Source: Desulfoluna limicola (GTDB lineage: Bacteria; Desulfobacterota; Desulfobacteria; Desulfobacterales; Desulfolunaceae). Taken from it: a stretch of DNA of 64,000 nucleotides. Where the stretch lies: NCBI RefSeq assembly GCF_021654575.1, contig NZ_AP024488.1:1798001-1862000 (forward strand). The letters are read 5' to 3'. The notes under the pieces were generated by a model. It saw only the letters and a program-made list of their open reading frames with translations, did not search any database and was not told the origin of the DNA. The number at the start of each line of letters is the position of its first letter. The stretch's first letter is position 1. The position numbers and the translations under genes are program-made. Positions 35,940 to 44,346 of the stretch are shown piece by piece.

Positions 35940-36126
35940 CGCCTCCGGCGGCCCTGCCGGAGGCCAAACTTTTAAAAAGTTTGATAAACAGGTTTTATTC
36001 ATGAGTTGACGCTATGGCTGTTTCAGCCACGGGCTACACCCCTCAGCAAATGTGATCACCCTGAGGAACGAAGGGTGAAAGCATTTGCAATCAGCTTTCA
36101 AGGTGGCTCCCCTTGCCGCCGGAGGC
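35940..36126. repeat. Composite repeat, form A joined to form D, within the purine transport operon
   Basis: The left end is GCCTCCGGCGGCCCTGCCGG, with the palindrome AAACTTTTAAAAAGTTT. At about 36046-36088 is a hairpin CAAATG...CACCCT with AGGGTG...CATTTG around GAGGAACGA. The right end is CTTGCCGCCGGAGGC. The hairpin stem differs from those at 13583 and 30322, yet it still pairs. The element separates the permease stop (36131) from the gpt start (35891). Confidence 0.85.
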
Positions 36127-36130
36127 TTCA

Positions 36131-37051
36131 TTAGTCAGCCGGTTCTATATTTACGCCCAATGCCTGGGGTGTGGCCGAGCTGCCTCCCTTCCAGGAGGAG
36201 AAGACCAGCACACTGACGGTGAGCACGTAGGGCAGCATCAGCAAAAATGATGACGGGATATGGGTTCCCGATGCCTGAAGCCGGAACTGAAAGGCCATGA
36301 CGCCGCCGAACAAATAGGCTCCGGCAACGGCTCGCAAGGGGTTCCAGAAGGCAAAAATCACAAGGGCCACGGCGATCCAGCCGCGTCCGGCGGTGAGGTG
36401 GTTGGCCCACATGTGGGTGTAGGCAAGGGAGAGATACGCCCCGCCGAGCCCCATAAAAAAGCCGCCGCACAACACCCCCACCCATCGGTAGTTGGCAGAG
36501 CTGATGCCCGCTGCCTGGGCGGCGTCGGGGTTTTCCCCGGCCGACCGAAGCCTCAGGCCCGCCCGTGTGTTTCGGAAAAAGAACCACATCCCGACAGGGA
36601 CCAGGTAGGAGATGTAAACCAGGGGGTCATGCTGGAAAAAGACAGGCCCTGCAAAGGGAAGTTTCGAGAGCAGCGGCACATCCACAGGAACGAAGCCCGG
36701 CGCGGTCAGCCCGATAAGGGGGGTCCCGAGGTAGTTGGCCACCCCCACACCCAAAATGGTGAGGGCAAGGCCCGAAACCACCTGGTTGCCGAGAAACCCG
36801 AGGCAGACCAGACCGTGAATGCCCCCCGTCAGAACGCCGCAAAGGCCTCCTGCCAGAAACCCGAGCCAGATATTGCCCGTGGCATACGAGACGTAAAAAC
36901 CGGCCAGGGCGCCAACGGCCATGATGCCTTCGACGCCGAGGTTCAAGACCCCAGATTTTTCACAGAAGATGGCTCCAAGGGTGGCAAAGAGGATGGGGGT
37001 ACCGGACTGTACAGTGGCCGCCAGAAGAGGAATGAGAATATCTGGAGTCAT
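36131..37051 (-). CDS. ABC transporter permease, BMP/purine nucleoside type (second permease)
   Basis: 306 residues with eight to ten hydrophobic segments, for example PILFATLGAIFCEKSGVLNL near the N-terminus, and LGVEGIMAVGALAGF, the conserved block of the BPD_transp_2 permease family (NupQ/YufQ side). GLRLRSAGENPDAAQAAGI is the loop that contacts the ATPase. The start overlaps the stop of the other permease by four bases. The protein would form the membrane channel with its partner and the ATPase at 33913. The inner-membrane location is certain from the hydrophobicity; the substrate class comes from the family and neighbours. Confidence 0.9.
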   Translation of the reverse strand: MTPDILIPLLAATVQSGTPILFATLGAIFCEKSGVLNLGVEGIMAVGALAGFYVSYATGNIWLGFLAGGLCGVLTGGIHGLVCLGFLGNQVVSGLALTILGVGVANYLGTPLIGLTAPGFVPVDVPLLSKLPFAGPVFFQHDPLVYISYLVPVGMWFFFRNTRAGLRLRSAGENPDAAQAAGISSANYRWVGVLCGGFFMGLGGAYLSLAYTHMWANHLTAGRGWIAVALVIFAFWNPLRAVAGAYLFGGVMAFQFRLQASGTHIPSSFLLMLPYVLTVSVLVFSSWKGGSSATPQALGVNIEPAD

Positions 37052-38127
37052 GGGCGCGGCCTCCTTGAAAATCGGTAGTTGACGAAAAAAGTTCCCGCAA
37101 GGATGGTCAGGAGAATCATCCCTTCCATGATCTCACCAAAGGCCGCAGGAACCTGGAGTTCCAGCTGTAGGTTTTCCGCCCCGACCCGAAGGCCAGCCAG
37201 AAGAAAGGAGGAGATACCGATGTAAAGCGGGTTGAGACGCGCCAGCCAGGCCACCACAATGGCGGTGTAGCCATACCCCACCATGATGGTGGGCTGCAAT
37301 CGGTTCAGGGTGGCCGAGGCCTCCACAAAACCGGCCCATCCGGCAAAAGCCCCGCTGAGGAGCATGGAGATGATCACCAGGCGCTCATAGGGAAACCGCG
37401 CGTACCGTGCCGCCCGAACGTTCTCCCCACTGGCCTTGAGCTCATAGCCCATAAGGGTGTAACGGAAAAAGACGTAGATGACGAGCCCTGAAAGCAGGCA
37501 GAGCAGAATCCCCCAGTTGAGGTTGGTCTCACCGATCTTGCCGATAATGGCCCCGGCGGAAAATTCCTGGGTCATCGGGAAACCAAAGCTGTCCGGTGAC
37601 TTCCACGGCCCGTAGACCAGGTAGTCGAGGACCAGAATGGCAATGTAATTGAGCATCAGGGTTACGATGATCTCGTTGGACTTCATCTTCAGCTTTAAAA
37701 TCGCGGGAATCACCCCCCAGAGCCCGCCAAAAATAAAAGCTGAGACCATCATGGACGGAATCATGACCCAGGAAGGGAGCCCCGGAAAACTGATGGCCAC
37801 CCAGGTGGCGCCGATGGCCCCTAAGGCAAACTGGCCTTCCGCGCCGATGTTCCAGATCTGAAGCCGAAAGGCAATGGCAACGCCCAGCGAACAGAGATAA
37901 ATAGGGATCGCCTTGATAAGGCAATCTTCAATGGCATAGGTGGATCCAAAGGCCCCTTCGAGCAGAAGGCTCAGCCCCTCCACCGGAGAGTTCCCCTGAA
38001 AGAGCAGCATGGCGGCACTGAAGAGAAGCGACAGCACAACGGCTCCGCTATAGATCAAGACCGTTGTCCAGCCAAGGGTTTCCTGACGTTTTCTGATGGT
38101 TAAATCGAACATCTTAATGTGATTCAC
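37048..38127 (-). CDS. ABC transporter permease, BMP/purine nucleoside type (first permease)
   Basis: 359 residues, highly hydrophobic, with the NupP/YufP features: IWNIGAEGQFALGAIGATWV, then AILKLKMKSNEIIVTLMLNY, and YELKASGENVRAARYARF as the ATPase-contact loop. A cytoplasmic N-terminus of about 25 residues precedes the first helix. It pairs with the downstream permease by ATGA overlap. A GC-rich hairpin between it and the binding protein gene (38152-38173) may set the usual excess of binding protein over membrane parts. Confidence 0.9.
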   Translation of the reverse strand: MNHIKMFDLTIRKRQETLGWTTVLIYSGAVVLSLLFSAAMLLFQGNSPVEGLSLLLEGAFGSTYAIEDCLIKAIPIYLCSLGVAIAFRLQIWNIGAEGQFALGAIGATWVAISFPGLPSWVMIPSMMVSAFIFGGLWGVIPAILKLKMKSNEIIVTLMLNYIAILVLDYLVYGPWKSPDSFGFPMTQEFSAGAIIGKIGETNLNWGILLCLLSGLVIYVFFRYTLMGYELKASGENVRAARYARFPYERLVIISMLLSGAFAGWAGFVEASATLNRLQPTIMVGYGYTAIVVAWLARLNPLYIGISSFLLAGLRVGAENLQLELQVPAAFGEIMEGMILLTILAGTFFVNYRFSRRPRP

Positions 38128-38151
38128 GCGTCCATTGGGTCAATAAAGAAA

Positions 38152-38173
38152 GGGGGGAACAGATGTTCCCCCC
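38152..38173 (-). terminator. Attenuator-like hairpin after the BMP binding-protein gene
   Basis: On the minus strand GGGGGGAAC, loop ATCT, GTTCCCCCC, then TTTCTTTATT. It lies 30 bases after the binding-protein stop and 25 before the permease start, the position of partial terminators in binding-protein-dependent operons. Confidence 0.75.
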
Positions 38174-38204
38174 ACTGTGTTGAAGCCAGTCGTGTGCCGA
38201 GGCA

Positions 38205-39266
38205 CTATTCGGTGGTGCCGACCACCCCTTTGACAAACCAATCCATGCCCAGAAGTTCTCCATCGGCGGGCACGGCTCCGTCAGCGATGCGGACAGTACC
38301 GGCCTGATCCTTCACAGGACCAGTGAAAACAATATAGTCGCCCTTCTTGATCTCATCGCGACGGGCCATTACCTGGGCCTTCACATCGGCGGGAACCATG
38401 TCACCCATGGGGCTCAGATCCACAACGCCTTCAGCAATGCCGTTCCAGGTGGAACCGGTCTTCCAGGTGCCATCTTTCACGCTGTTGAACACCTCCATGT
38501 AGTAAGGGGTCCAGTTCCAGACGGGAGCCACGAGGTGGGCCTTGGGAGCAAACTGACTCATGTCGGTGTTGTATCCGATGGAATAGACACCGCGCTCCTG
38601 AGCAGCTTCCTGGGGTCCGGGGGAGTCCTGATGCTGAGCGATCACGTCTGCACCAACATCCAGAAGGCTCTTGGCGCCCTCTTTCTCTTTTGCAGGGTCA
38701 TACCAGGTTTTGGTCCAGACCACACGAACCTCGGCATCGGGGTTGACGGCCTGCACCCCAAGTGTGAAGGCGTTGATCCCACGGATTACCTCGGGAATGG
38801 GAAATGCCGCGACATATCCGAGAACGTTGCTCTTGGTCATGGAGCCGGCCACCATACCGGAAAGGTATCGGGCCTGATACATGCGGCCAAAGTAGTTGCC
38901 CATGTTCTCGGACGACTTATAACCGGAACAGTGCATAAAAACGGTGTTGGGGAATTTTTTTGCGGTCTTGAGCATGGGGTCCATGTAGCCGAAGCTGGTG
39001 CCAAATACCAGGTCATACTTCTTGCGGGCCATGTTGAGGAAAACACGCTCGGAGTCGGCACCCTCATTGACTGCTTCCAGGTACTTCACTTCAACGTTTG
39101 GAAGGGCCTCAATGGCCTGACGGGCAACATCATGAGCATACGACCAACCAGCATCTCCCACTGGGGATACGTAGACAAAACCAACTTTCATTTTCTTTTC
39201 CGCAGCCTGTACAGACACCCCGGCAACAAGCAGGGAGAGTACCAGCAGAACCAGAACCTTGCGCAT
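38205..39266 (-). CDS. BMP-family periplasmic substrate-binding protein
   Basis: 353 residues from ATG 39266, six bases after GGAGG (39273-39277); the ATG at 39272 is too close to that site. The signal peptide MRKVLVLLVLSLLVAGVSVQ is likely cleaved before AEKK, with no lipobox Cys, so it should be a free periplasmic protein and not a lipoprotein like PnrA. The mature start KVGFVYVSPVGDAGWSYAHD is typical of the BMP/PnrA family, which binds purine nucleosides; a subfamily binds other purines. It is first in the operon with two permeases, gpt and the ATPase. Confidence 0.9.
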   Translation of the reverse strand: MRKVLVLLVLSLLVAGVSVQAAEKKMKVGFVYVSPVGDAGWSYAHDVARQAIEALPNVEVKYLEAVNEGADSERVFLNMARKKYDLVFGTSFGYMDPMLKTAKKFPNTVFMHCSGYKSSENMGNYFGRMYQARYLSGMVAGSMTKSNVLGYVAAFPIPEVIRGINAFTLGVQAVNPDAEVRVVWTKTWYDPAKEKEGAKSLLDVGADVIAQHQDSPGPQEAAQERGVYSIGYNTDMSQFAPKAHLVAPVWNWTPYYMEVFNSVKDGTWKTGSTWNGIAEGVVDLSPMGDMVPADVKAQVMARRDEIKKGDYIVFTGPVKDQAGTVRIADGAVPADGELLGMDWFVKGVVGTTE

Positions 39267-39673
39267 TTTCATCCTCCACGTATGATTTAGCTTAGATAAG
39301 TTGAATAAAAAATCAGAAAAAAACCTCCTGTCGGCATGCCGCAAAGCCTCAACAAATAAAAAGTCTTCGCAGCCCACCCACCGGGTCAATTCTGGCTTTT
39401 AAGTAACCCTCAATGTGAACAGTGACGCACTCGAAATATATGAAAGTCTTGCTTTCAGCAAGCCTAAAGCACCTTATGGCCTGAGAAAAAAGAGAATGCT
39501 TGCATTCCCACAATGAAAATGGTTATCCTGTTTCTCGCGTCCAAATTTTGATCAATGACTGAAGAGCAGCGAATTCCTCGAATTCGTACCATGGTCCGGC
39601 CCATGACGCATGACATGCCCCCACTCGCCGGAGCAAAGAAATATATTACAAAAGCATGTGAAATAAAAGCAAA
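39267..39673. other. Divergent regulatory gap between the binding protein and guanine deaminase
   Basis: This interval separates the two divergent purine genes and must hold promoters for both. It contains GAAAGTCTTGCTTTC (about 39443-39457), a small palindrome. I do not recognise a purine riboswitch core, a PurR-like operator or a confident -35/-10 pair. Confidence 0.4.
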
Positions 39674-40993
39674 ATGCACAACCACAATAAAACCAGCAGA
39701 TACACCGCCGTTAAAGGAAACATCCTTTACTTTACCGAAGACCCCAGAACCAGAGGGGAAAAGGCATGGCACCACCACCCCGACGGGATCCTTATCATCG
39801 AAAACGGGTTCGTGCACTTTGCCGGGGACCCATCGGAGAGCCCTGTCCCCGAAGAGGAGGTGACCACCTGGCATGACTACAGCGGAAAGCTGGTTATGCC
39901 CGGATTTGTGGACACCCACGTGCACCCCCCTCAGCTCCCCATCATCGCCTCCAACAGCACCGAACTCCTCCACTGGCTCGACACGTACACCTTCCCGGAG
40001 GAAGGACGGTTTGCCGACAGCGAGGTCTGCCGGGAAGGTGCGGTTCACTTCTTTGACGAGACCCTCAAAAACGGCACCACCACCTCCCTTGCCATGGCCA
40101 CGGTCCACACGGAATCGGCCGACGCCCTCTTCCGAGAGGCTGAGCGCCGCAACCTGAGGTTCATCACCGGCAAGACCCTCATGGACACCAACGCACCGGA
40201 CTTCCTGACAGACACCCCGGAATCCGGGTTTGATGAGAGCCTTTCGCTTATCAGGCGCTGGCACGGCAAAGGACGCCTTGGCTATGCGGTCACCCCTCGC
40301 TTTGCCGTCACCTCAACCCCCGAGCAACTCGAGGCGGCAGGTGAGCTCATGAAGCAGGCGGACGATCTTCTCATGCACACCCATCTCTCGGAGAACCATG
40401 AGGAGATTCAAACCGTAAGAAAGCTATTCCCGAAGGCCAAGCACTACCTGGACGCCTATGATCGATTCGGCCTTGTGGGAAACCGATCGGTCTTCGCCCA
40501 CGCCATCCACCTGAGAGACGAGGAATCGGAACGCCTGGCGGAAAGCAAGGCAGCCATTTCCTTTTGCCCCTCCTCCAACCTCTTCCTGGGAAGCGGCCTC
40601 TTTCGCATGGACAACGCAGAGCGACACGGGATCCCCGTGGGCATTGGAAGCGATGTGGGGGGCGGCACCTCCTTCTCCCAGCTCCACACCATGGCCGAAG
40701 GGTTCAAGGTGTGCCAACTCTGCCGCACCCCCTTTTCCGCAACCACAGCCTTCTACCTCGCCACCCTCGGTGGAGCGCGCTCCCTCGGGCTGGAGAAGTC
40801 CATCGGCTCCTTCACAAAAGGGGCTGAAGCTGATTTCATTGTCATCGACCCGGAGGCCACCCCACTTGCCGCCCGGCGCTGCAGCCGGACAGAGACCCTT
40901 GAAGAGCTCCTCTTTGTCCTGATGATTCTGGGGGACGACCGGTTTATCAAGGCCACCCACGTCATGGGCAAACCGGCATACACACGCCCCTGA
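39674..40993 (+). CDS. guaD: Guanine deaminase
   Basis: 439 residues of the amidohydrolase superfamily. The zinc motif is PGFVDTHVHPPQ, followed by the guanine deaminase segment around LLHWLDTYTFPEE. The metal and catalytic residues continue in LLMHTHLSENHEEI, FAHAIHL and VGIGSDVGGGTSFS. It hydrolyses guanine to xanthine and ammonia in the cytoplasm. Its divergence from a purine importer operon that includes gpt supports guanine as the substrate. No strong ribosome binding site precedes the chosen ATG, and a start a few codons downstream is possible. A terminator follows at 41030-41067. Confidence 0.92.
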   Translation: MHNHNKTSRYTAVKGNILYFTEDPRTRGEKAWHHHPDGILIIENGFVHFAGDPSESPVPEEEVTTWHDYSGKLVMPGFVDTHVHPPQLPIIASNSTELLHWLDTYTFPEEGRFADSEVCREGAVHFFDETLKNGTTTSLAMATVHTESADALFREAERRNLRFITGKTLMDTNAPDFLTDTPESGFDESLSLIRRWHGKGRLGYAVTPRFAVTSTPEQLEAAGELMKQADDLLMHTHLSENHEEIQTVRKLFPKAKHYLDAYDRFGLVGNRSVFAHAIHLRDEESERLAESKAAISFCPSSNLFLGSGLFRMDNAERHGIPVGIGSDVGGGTSFSQLHTMAEGFKVCQLCRTPFSATTAFYLATLGGARSLGLEKSIGSFTKGAEADFIVIDPEATPLAARRCSRTETLEELLFVLMILGDDRFIKATHVMGKPAYTRP

Positions 40994-41029
40994 CACCTCC
41001 GGACCGCAGGAACCGCCCACCTTATTATA

Positions 41030-41067
41030 AAGAAAGGGCGCAGCGACGGATCGCTACGCCCTTCTTT
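41030..41067 (+). terminator. Terminator after guaD
   Basis: AAAGAAAGGGCGCAGCGA pairs with TCGCTACGCCCTTCTTT around a CGG-type loop, 36 bases past the guaD stop. The T-rich end TTCTTTGTATT follows. Confidence 0.8.
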
Positions 41068-41082
41068 GTATTCGTAAAAGCA

Positions 41083-41288
41083 GGCCTTCCGGCAGCCCTG
41101 CCGGAGGCCAACCGTTTGCAACGTCAGGCAAACGGTTTTTTAAAGACACATTCGGTCCATTCGAATGCGTCGGTATGCCGACGGGTTCTTGCTTAGTGTG
41201 TGGACCGCTGCTGTTGTGGCTCGGCACCCAAGGGGCAATGCGCACCCGCAACCCACTTTCAAGGTGGCACACCTAACCGCCGGAGGCA
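41083..41288. repeat. Composite repeat, diverged form A joined to form D
   Basis: The left end is GGCCTTCCGGCAGCCCTGCC, with the palindrome-like CCGTTTGCAACG in place of the usual AAACTTTTGAAAAGTTT. The right end is CTTTCAAGGTGGCACACC then TAACCGCCGGAGGCA. The central hairpin region (about 41210-41250) keeps CACCCAAGGGG in the loop position. It lies between the guaD terminator and the DUF4404-like gene. Confidence 0.75.
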
Positions 41289-41332
41289 GCATTTGGTCGC
41301 TGAGCAGTCACCTTACGGACGCCCCCCCCCGC

Positions 41333-41665
41333 CTAAATCCCCAGATTAGCAAAAAACGTGCACAGGGCATTCACCGCAGAGACCAACCGCGGGTTAGATG
41401 CCTCGAAGCCCTCCACGGATGCCATCAGCCCTTCAGAAGAAAGGGAAACAAGCTTGGGGTCCGGACTCTTCCGGACTGCCTGCTGGGTTGTGATGCCGGT
41501 GAAACCGGCAATGCTCTCGGCCTCTTCCCGGTGACTCTCGGCCAGGATCTTCGTCTCCTCCTTCAATGTCTCAAGAAGGCCCTGAAGCTCCTTGCGCCTG
41601 GCATCATCCATCTGATCCGCTTCCTCAAGAAGGACCTCAATGCGTTTCATGATACTGTCAATCAT
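41333..41665 (-). CDS. DUF4404-like small helical protein
   Basis: 110 residues starting behind AGGAGGTGAGGCC. The N-terminal 55 residues are a charged amphipathic helix or coiled coil (RIEVLLEEADQMDDARRKEL). The C-terminal part ends VEGFEASNPRLVSAVNALC and FFANLGI, which resembles the F-E-A-x-H-P-R-L...N-M-G-I ending of the DUF4404 family. Function is unknown. It is cytoplasmic by sequence. It sits downstream of the AcuB-like gene on the same strand (61 bp gap) and could share its transcript. Confidence 0.65.
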   Translation of the reverse strand: MIDSIMKRIEVLLEEADQMDDARRKELQGLLETLKEETKILAESHREEAESIAGFTGITTQQAVRKSPDPKLVSLSSEGLMASVEGFEASNPRLVSAVNALCTFFANLGI

Positions 41666-41726
41666 GGCCTCACCTCCTGTGTCCTTATGTCCGAGTCATC
41701 CATCCCCGCAAGCCGTCCGGTGTTGA

Positions 41727-42398
41727 TCAATCCGAGATAAACTGGGAGTGGTTTTCCACATATTCGGTAATCACTTTGAGCTGCATCGATTCGAGGGCCG
41801 CCACCGCCTTGTCCTTATCTTCTCCCTTAACACGAAGCACAAGTTGGTAGACACCTTCAGACCCTTTTTCCGGCCACGTAATAAGGCTCGCAATGTTGAT
41901 ATTCTCATCACGCAGCCTGGTGGTGATGTCAGCAATCATGCCTATCCGGTTTCTGACCAGAACAATCAAGCGCTGATTCTCTTCTCCCAAACCGATGGCG
42001 TCCATCAACACGCCCATGACATCGGTTTTGGTGACGATACCCACAGGGCGTCCGTCCTTCATCACGGGGAGAGAGCTGATCTCATTGTCCCGAATAACAA
42101 GGGCGGCATCCTCCACGGTGGTGTCCGGGGTCACCGTGATGACATTTTTCACCATGATCATGCCCACCGTCACTTGATCCAGCAGGTAATTGAGCTCATG
42201 GGTACTGAAGGTTGTCGCCGGAGACGCCAGGTTGTACTTCACGTCTCTGTCGGAGAGAATCCCCTTAAGACGACCCGAGTCATCAAGAACCACAAGGTGC
42301 TCGATGTGGTGTTCCTTGAGAAGGTCCATCGCCTGCTTAATCGTGGTTTCAGGATTTACCGTAATCAGGTTGGTGTGCATGATTCTGCCAACGTACAT
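41727..42398 (-). CDS. CBS-CBS-ACT domain protein (AcuB-like)
   Basis: 223 residues with two CBS motifs (about 1-60, MYVGRIMHTNLITVNPETTI; and about 75-135, MIMVKNVITVTPDTTVED) and a C-terminal ACT domain (about 140-215, LIVLVRNRIGMIADITTRLR). The GIVTKTDVMGVL segment is a typical CBS ending. CBS pairs bind adenine nucleotides and ACT domains bind amino acids. AcuB of Bacillus has the same order and affects acetoin use. Here it lies next to, and divergent from, the branched-chain amino acid transporter operon, suggesting an amino-acid or energy-sensing role; that is inference. Confidence 0.8.
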   Translation of the reverse strand: MYVGRIMHTNLITVNPETTIKQAMDLLKEHHIEHLVVLDDSGRLKGILSDRDVKYNLASPATTFSTHELNYLLDQVTVGMIMVKNVITVTPDTTVEDAALVIRDNEISSLPVMKDGRPVGIVTKTDVMGVLMDAIGLGEENQRLIVLVRNRIGMIADITTRLRDENINIASLITWPEKGSEGVYQLVLRVKGEDKDKAVAALESMQLKVITEYVENHSQFISD

Positions 42399-42948
42399 AA
42401 TAACTGCTCCCTCATGATAAAGAGTGGATTTTCAAGGAAACGCTCTCATCAAATTGCTATCTGATGTATCTCCTCTCCAAGCCGGATATTGCTGGTACAC
42501 ACGTCAATATAAGAAATACAAATCATCAATTTTAACAACTTACAACACCGCACCATCTCAACAGCCTGTCTTCATGCCACAATTCCGAAAGCAGCGTATA
42601 CAAGCCCATGGCATCGTTATACAGATGTTGCGGCCCAATCGTTTCACAGATTCACAGAGGCATAAACCCTCCTTTTTTAAAGAGTATGCCATGGCCCTTT
42701 CCGTGTCAAGTAAAAGTCTGTAAATATTACAGAAACCCTCTGTAATTCTTAGAGATTCTTCCCCGCAGCCCACCCCTGTTTCACGTAATTGTAATTGACT
42801 TTTACGGAAAGGTTATATTATGAAAAAAGATTACTGACTCATCCCCGACCATTTCACTCAAACCAAGAAAACCGGTGGGGGACGTTTCCGTGTTGTTTTG
42901 CAAATTTAATATCTGTTGTTCACTCATTTCCAATCAAAAGGGAGACTC
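42399..42948. other. Divergent gap between the AcuB-like gene and the liv operon
   Basis: No gene is supportable in these 550 bases. At 42726-42746 lies the palindrome ATTACAGAAACCCTCTGTAAT. At about 42796-42822 TTGACT and TATATT/TATTAT occur but with spacing shorter than ideal for sigma-70. The rest has nothing I recognise. Confidence 0.4.
42726..42746. promoter_or_regulatory. Operator-like palindrome upstream of livK
   Basis: Eight-base arms ATTACAGA and TCTGTAAT flank AACCC. It sits about 55-75 bases upstream of a TTGACT element and 200 before livK, a suitable place for a dimeric regulator. No matching second copy was noticed. Confidence 0.35.
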
Positions 42949-44079
42949 ATGAAAAGGTTTCATACTTCTCTTACCTCTACGGTATTGTCGGTATTGTTCG
43001 CGCTGTGTCTCACAGCCAGCCAGGTTTTTGCAGCTGACACCATCAAGCTGGGTGTGGCGGGAGCTCACAGTGGTGACCTTGCCTCCTACGGTCTTCCGAC
43101 TGTTAACGCAGCCAAATTTGTCGTCGCCGATATCAACGCCGCAGGCGGCGTTCTCGGCAAGCAGGTGGAGCTCATCACCGAAGATGATGTGTGCAAGCCC
43201 GAAGTGGCCACCAGCACCGCCACCAAGCTGGTCACCAGCGGCGCGGACATGATTCTCGGTCATATCTGCAGCGGCGCCACCAAGGCTGCCCTGGGGATTT
43301 ACAACGGTGCCGGCCTCGTCTGCATCTCCCCATCCGCCACCGCACCGGACCTCACCATGAGCGGTGCCTATCCCAACTTCTTCCGTACCATCGCCCACGA
43401 CAAGGTTCAGGCTGAGCTTCAGGTGAAATTTGTCATTGAAAAGCTCGGTGCCAAAAAAATCGCCATCCTTCATGACAAAGGCGACTACGGCAAAGGTGCC
43501 GCCACCCTCGCCAGGGAATTTGTTGAGGCGGCCCCCAATGCCGAGGTCGTGCTTTTTGAAGGCGTCACCTCCGGTTCCGTCAGCTTCGGCCCCATCGTTC
43601 AGAAAGTGAAGCGCTCCAAAGCCGATGTGGTGATCTGGGGCGGCTACCACTCCGACGCCTCCAAAATCATCCGTCAGATGAACAAAAAGAAGATCAAAGC
43701 CAAGTTTGTTGGCGCCGATGGCCTCAAGGATGAGACATTCATCAAGGTGGCCGCTGAGGACGCCGAGGGCGTTTACGTTTCCGGCCCCATGGACTACTCC
43801 AAGAACCCCCTGGCCATCAAAGCCAAGGAGCAGCACATCAAGGCCTACGGCGAAACCCCCGGCGCATTCTACCTGGAAGCCTACGCCGCCACCCTCGCCC
43901 TTCTCAACGCCGTCGAAAAAGCCGGTTCCACGGACTACGACGCGGTTGTGAAAGCCCTTAAAACCGAATACGTGGACACCCCCCTGGGAAGCATCAGCTT
44001 CAATGAGAAAGGCGATCCCATTGGCGTTGGCTTCACCATGTACCAGGTACAGAAGGGTCAGTTTGTCGAGCTGAACTAA
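42949..44079 (+). CDS. livK: Branched-chain amino acid ABC transporter, periplasmic binding protein
   Basis: 376 residues from ATG 42949 behind GGGAGACTC. The signal peptide (core STVLSVLFALCLTASQVF, cleavage likely after FA) gives ADTIKLGVAGAHSGDLASYG at the mature start, the classic type I periplasmic binding fold of the Leu/Ile/Val family. Later blocks include FFRTIAHDKVQAE and the AVLHDKGDYGKG-like stretch AILHDKGDYGKGAATL. It delivers leucine, isoleucine and valine, or related amino acids, to the permeases encoded downstream. It begins a five-gene operon and is separated from livH by a hairpin. Confidence 0.92.
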   Translation: MKRFHTSLTSTVLSVLFALCLTASQVFAADTIKLGVAGAHSGDLASYGLPTVNAAKFVVADINAAGGVLGKQVELITEDDVCKPEVATSTATKLVTSGADMILGHICSGATKAALGIYNGAGLVCISPSATAPDLTMSGAYPNFFRTIAHDKVQAELQVKFVIEKLGAKKIAILHDKGDYGKGAATLAREFVEAAPNAEVVLFEGVTSGSVSFGPIVQKVKRSKADVVIWGGYHSDASKIIRQMNKKKIKAKFVGADGLKDETFIKVAAEDAEGVYVSGPMDYSKNPLAIKAKEQHIKAYGETPGAFYLEAYAATLALLNAVEKAGSTDYDAVVKALKTEYVDTPLGSISFNEKGDPIGVGFTMYQVQKGQFVELN

Positions 44080-44113
44080 GCCTCACCCGGATGTCTGACC
44101 GTTAAACGAATAA

Positions 44114-44140
44114 GGGGCGGATCTCTCTGGGGTCCGCCCC
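44114..44140 (+). terminator. Attenuator-like hairpin between livK and livH
   Basis: GGGGCGGA (44114-44121) pairs with TCCGCCCC (44133-44140) around TCTCTCTGGGG, 34 bases after the livK stop. No T-run follows, so it is more likely an mRNA-stabilising or partial-termination hairpin that favours livK expression over the rest. Confidence 0.6.
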
Positions 44141-44346
44141 TGCTACGCAAGGTCGCCGGCCATCCTTTACGGAAGGCCCCAGCGCCATGACGGGTTAAGA
44201 TGGCGTATCGACTTTTTATACGGGCATAAAACCATCACCTGGTATATTATGTGACGTTTCAAACGGTTGGTATTTTATTCCCGCCTGCTGCCTTCGCATC
44301 AGGACAAGCAGTACCGGCCACTTACAGGCCACTGGAGACGGATAAT

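Noticed and set aside
39267..39673. Purine riboswitch between bmp and guaD
   Set aside because: I could not find the conserved purine riboswitch core on either strand.
42558..42773. Possible small Cys-rich protein upstream of livK on the minus strand
   Set aside because: It overlaps the operator-like palindrome and a likely promoter region; no ribosome binding site.
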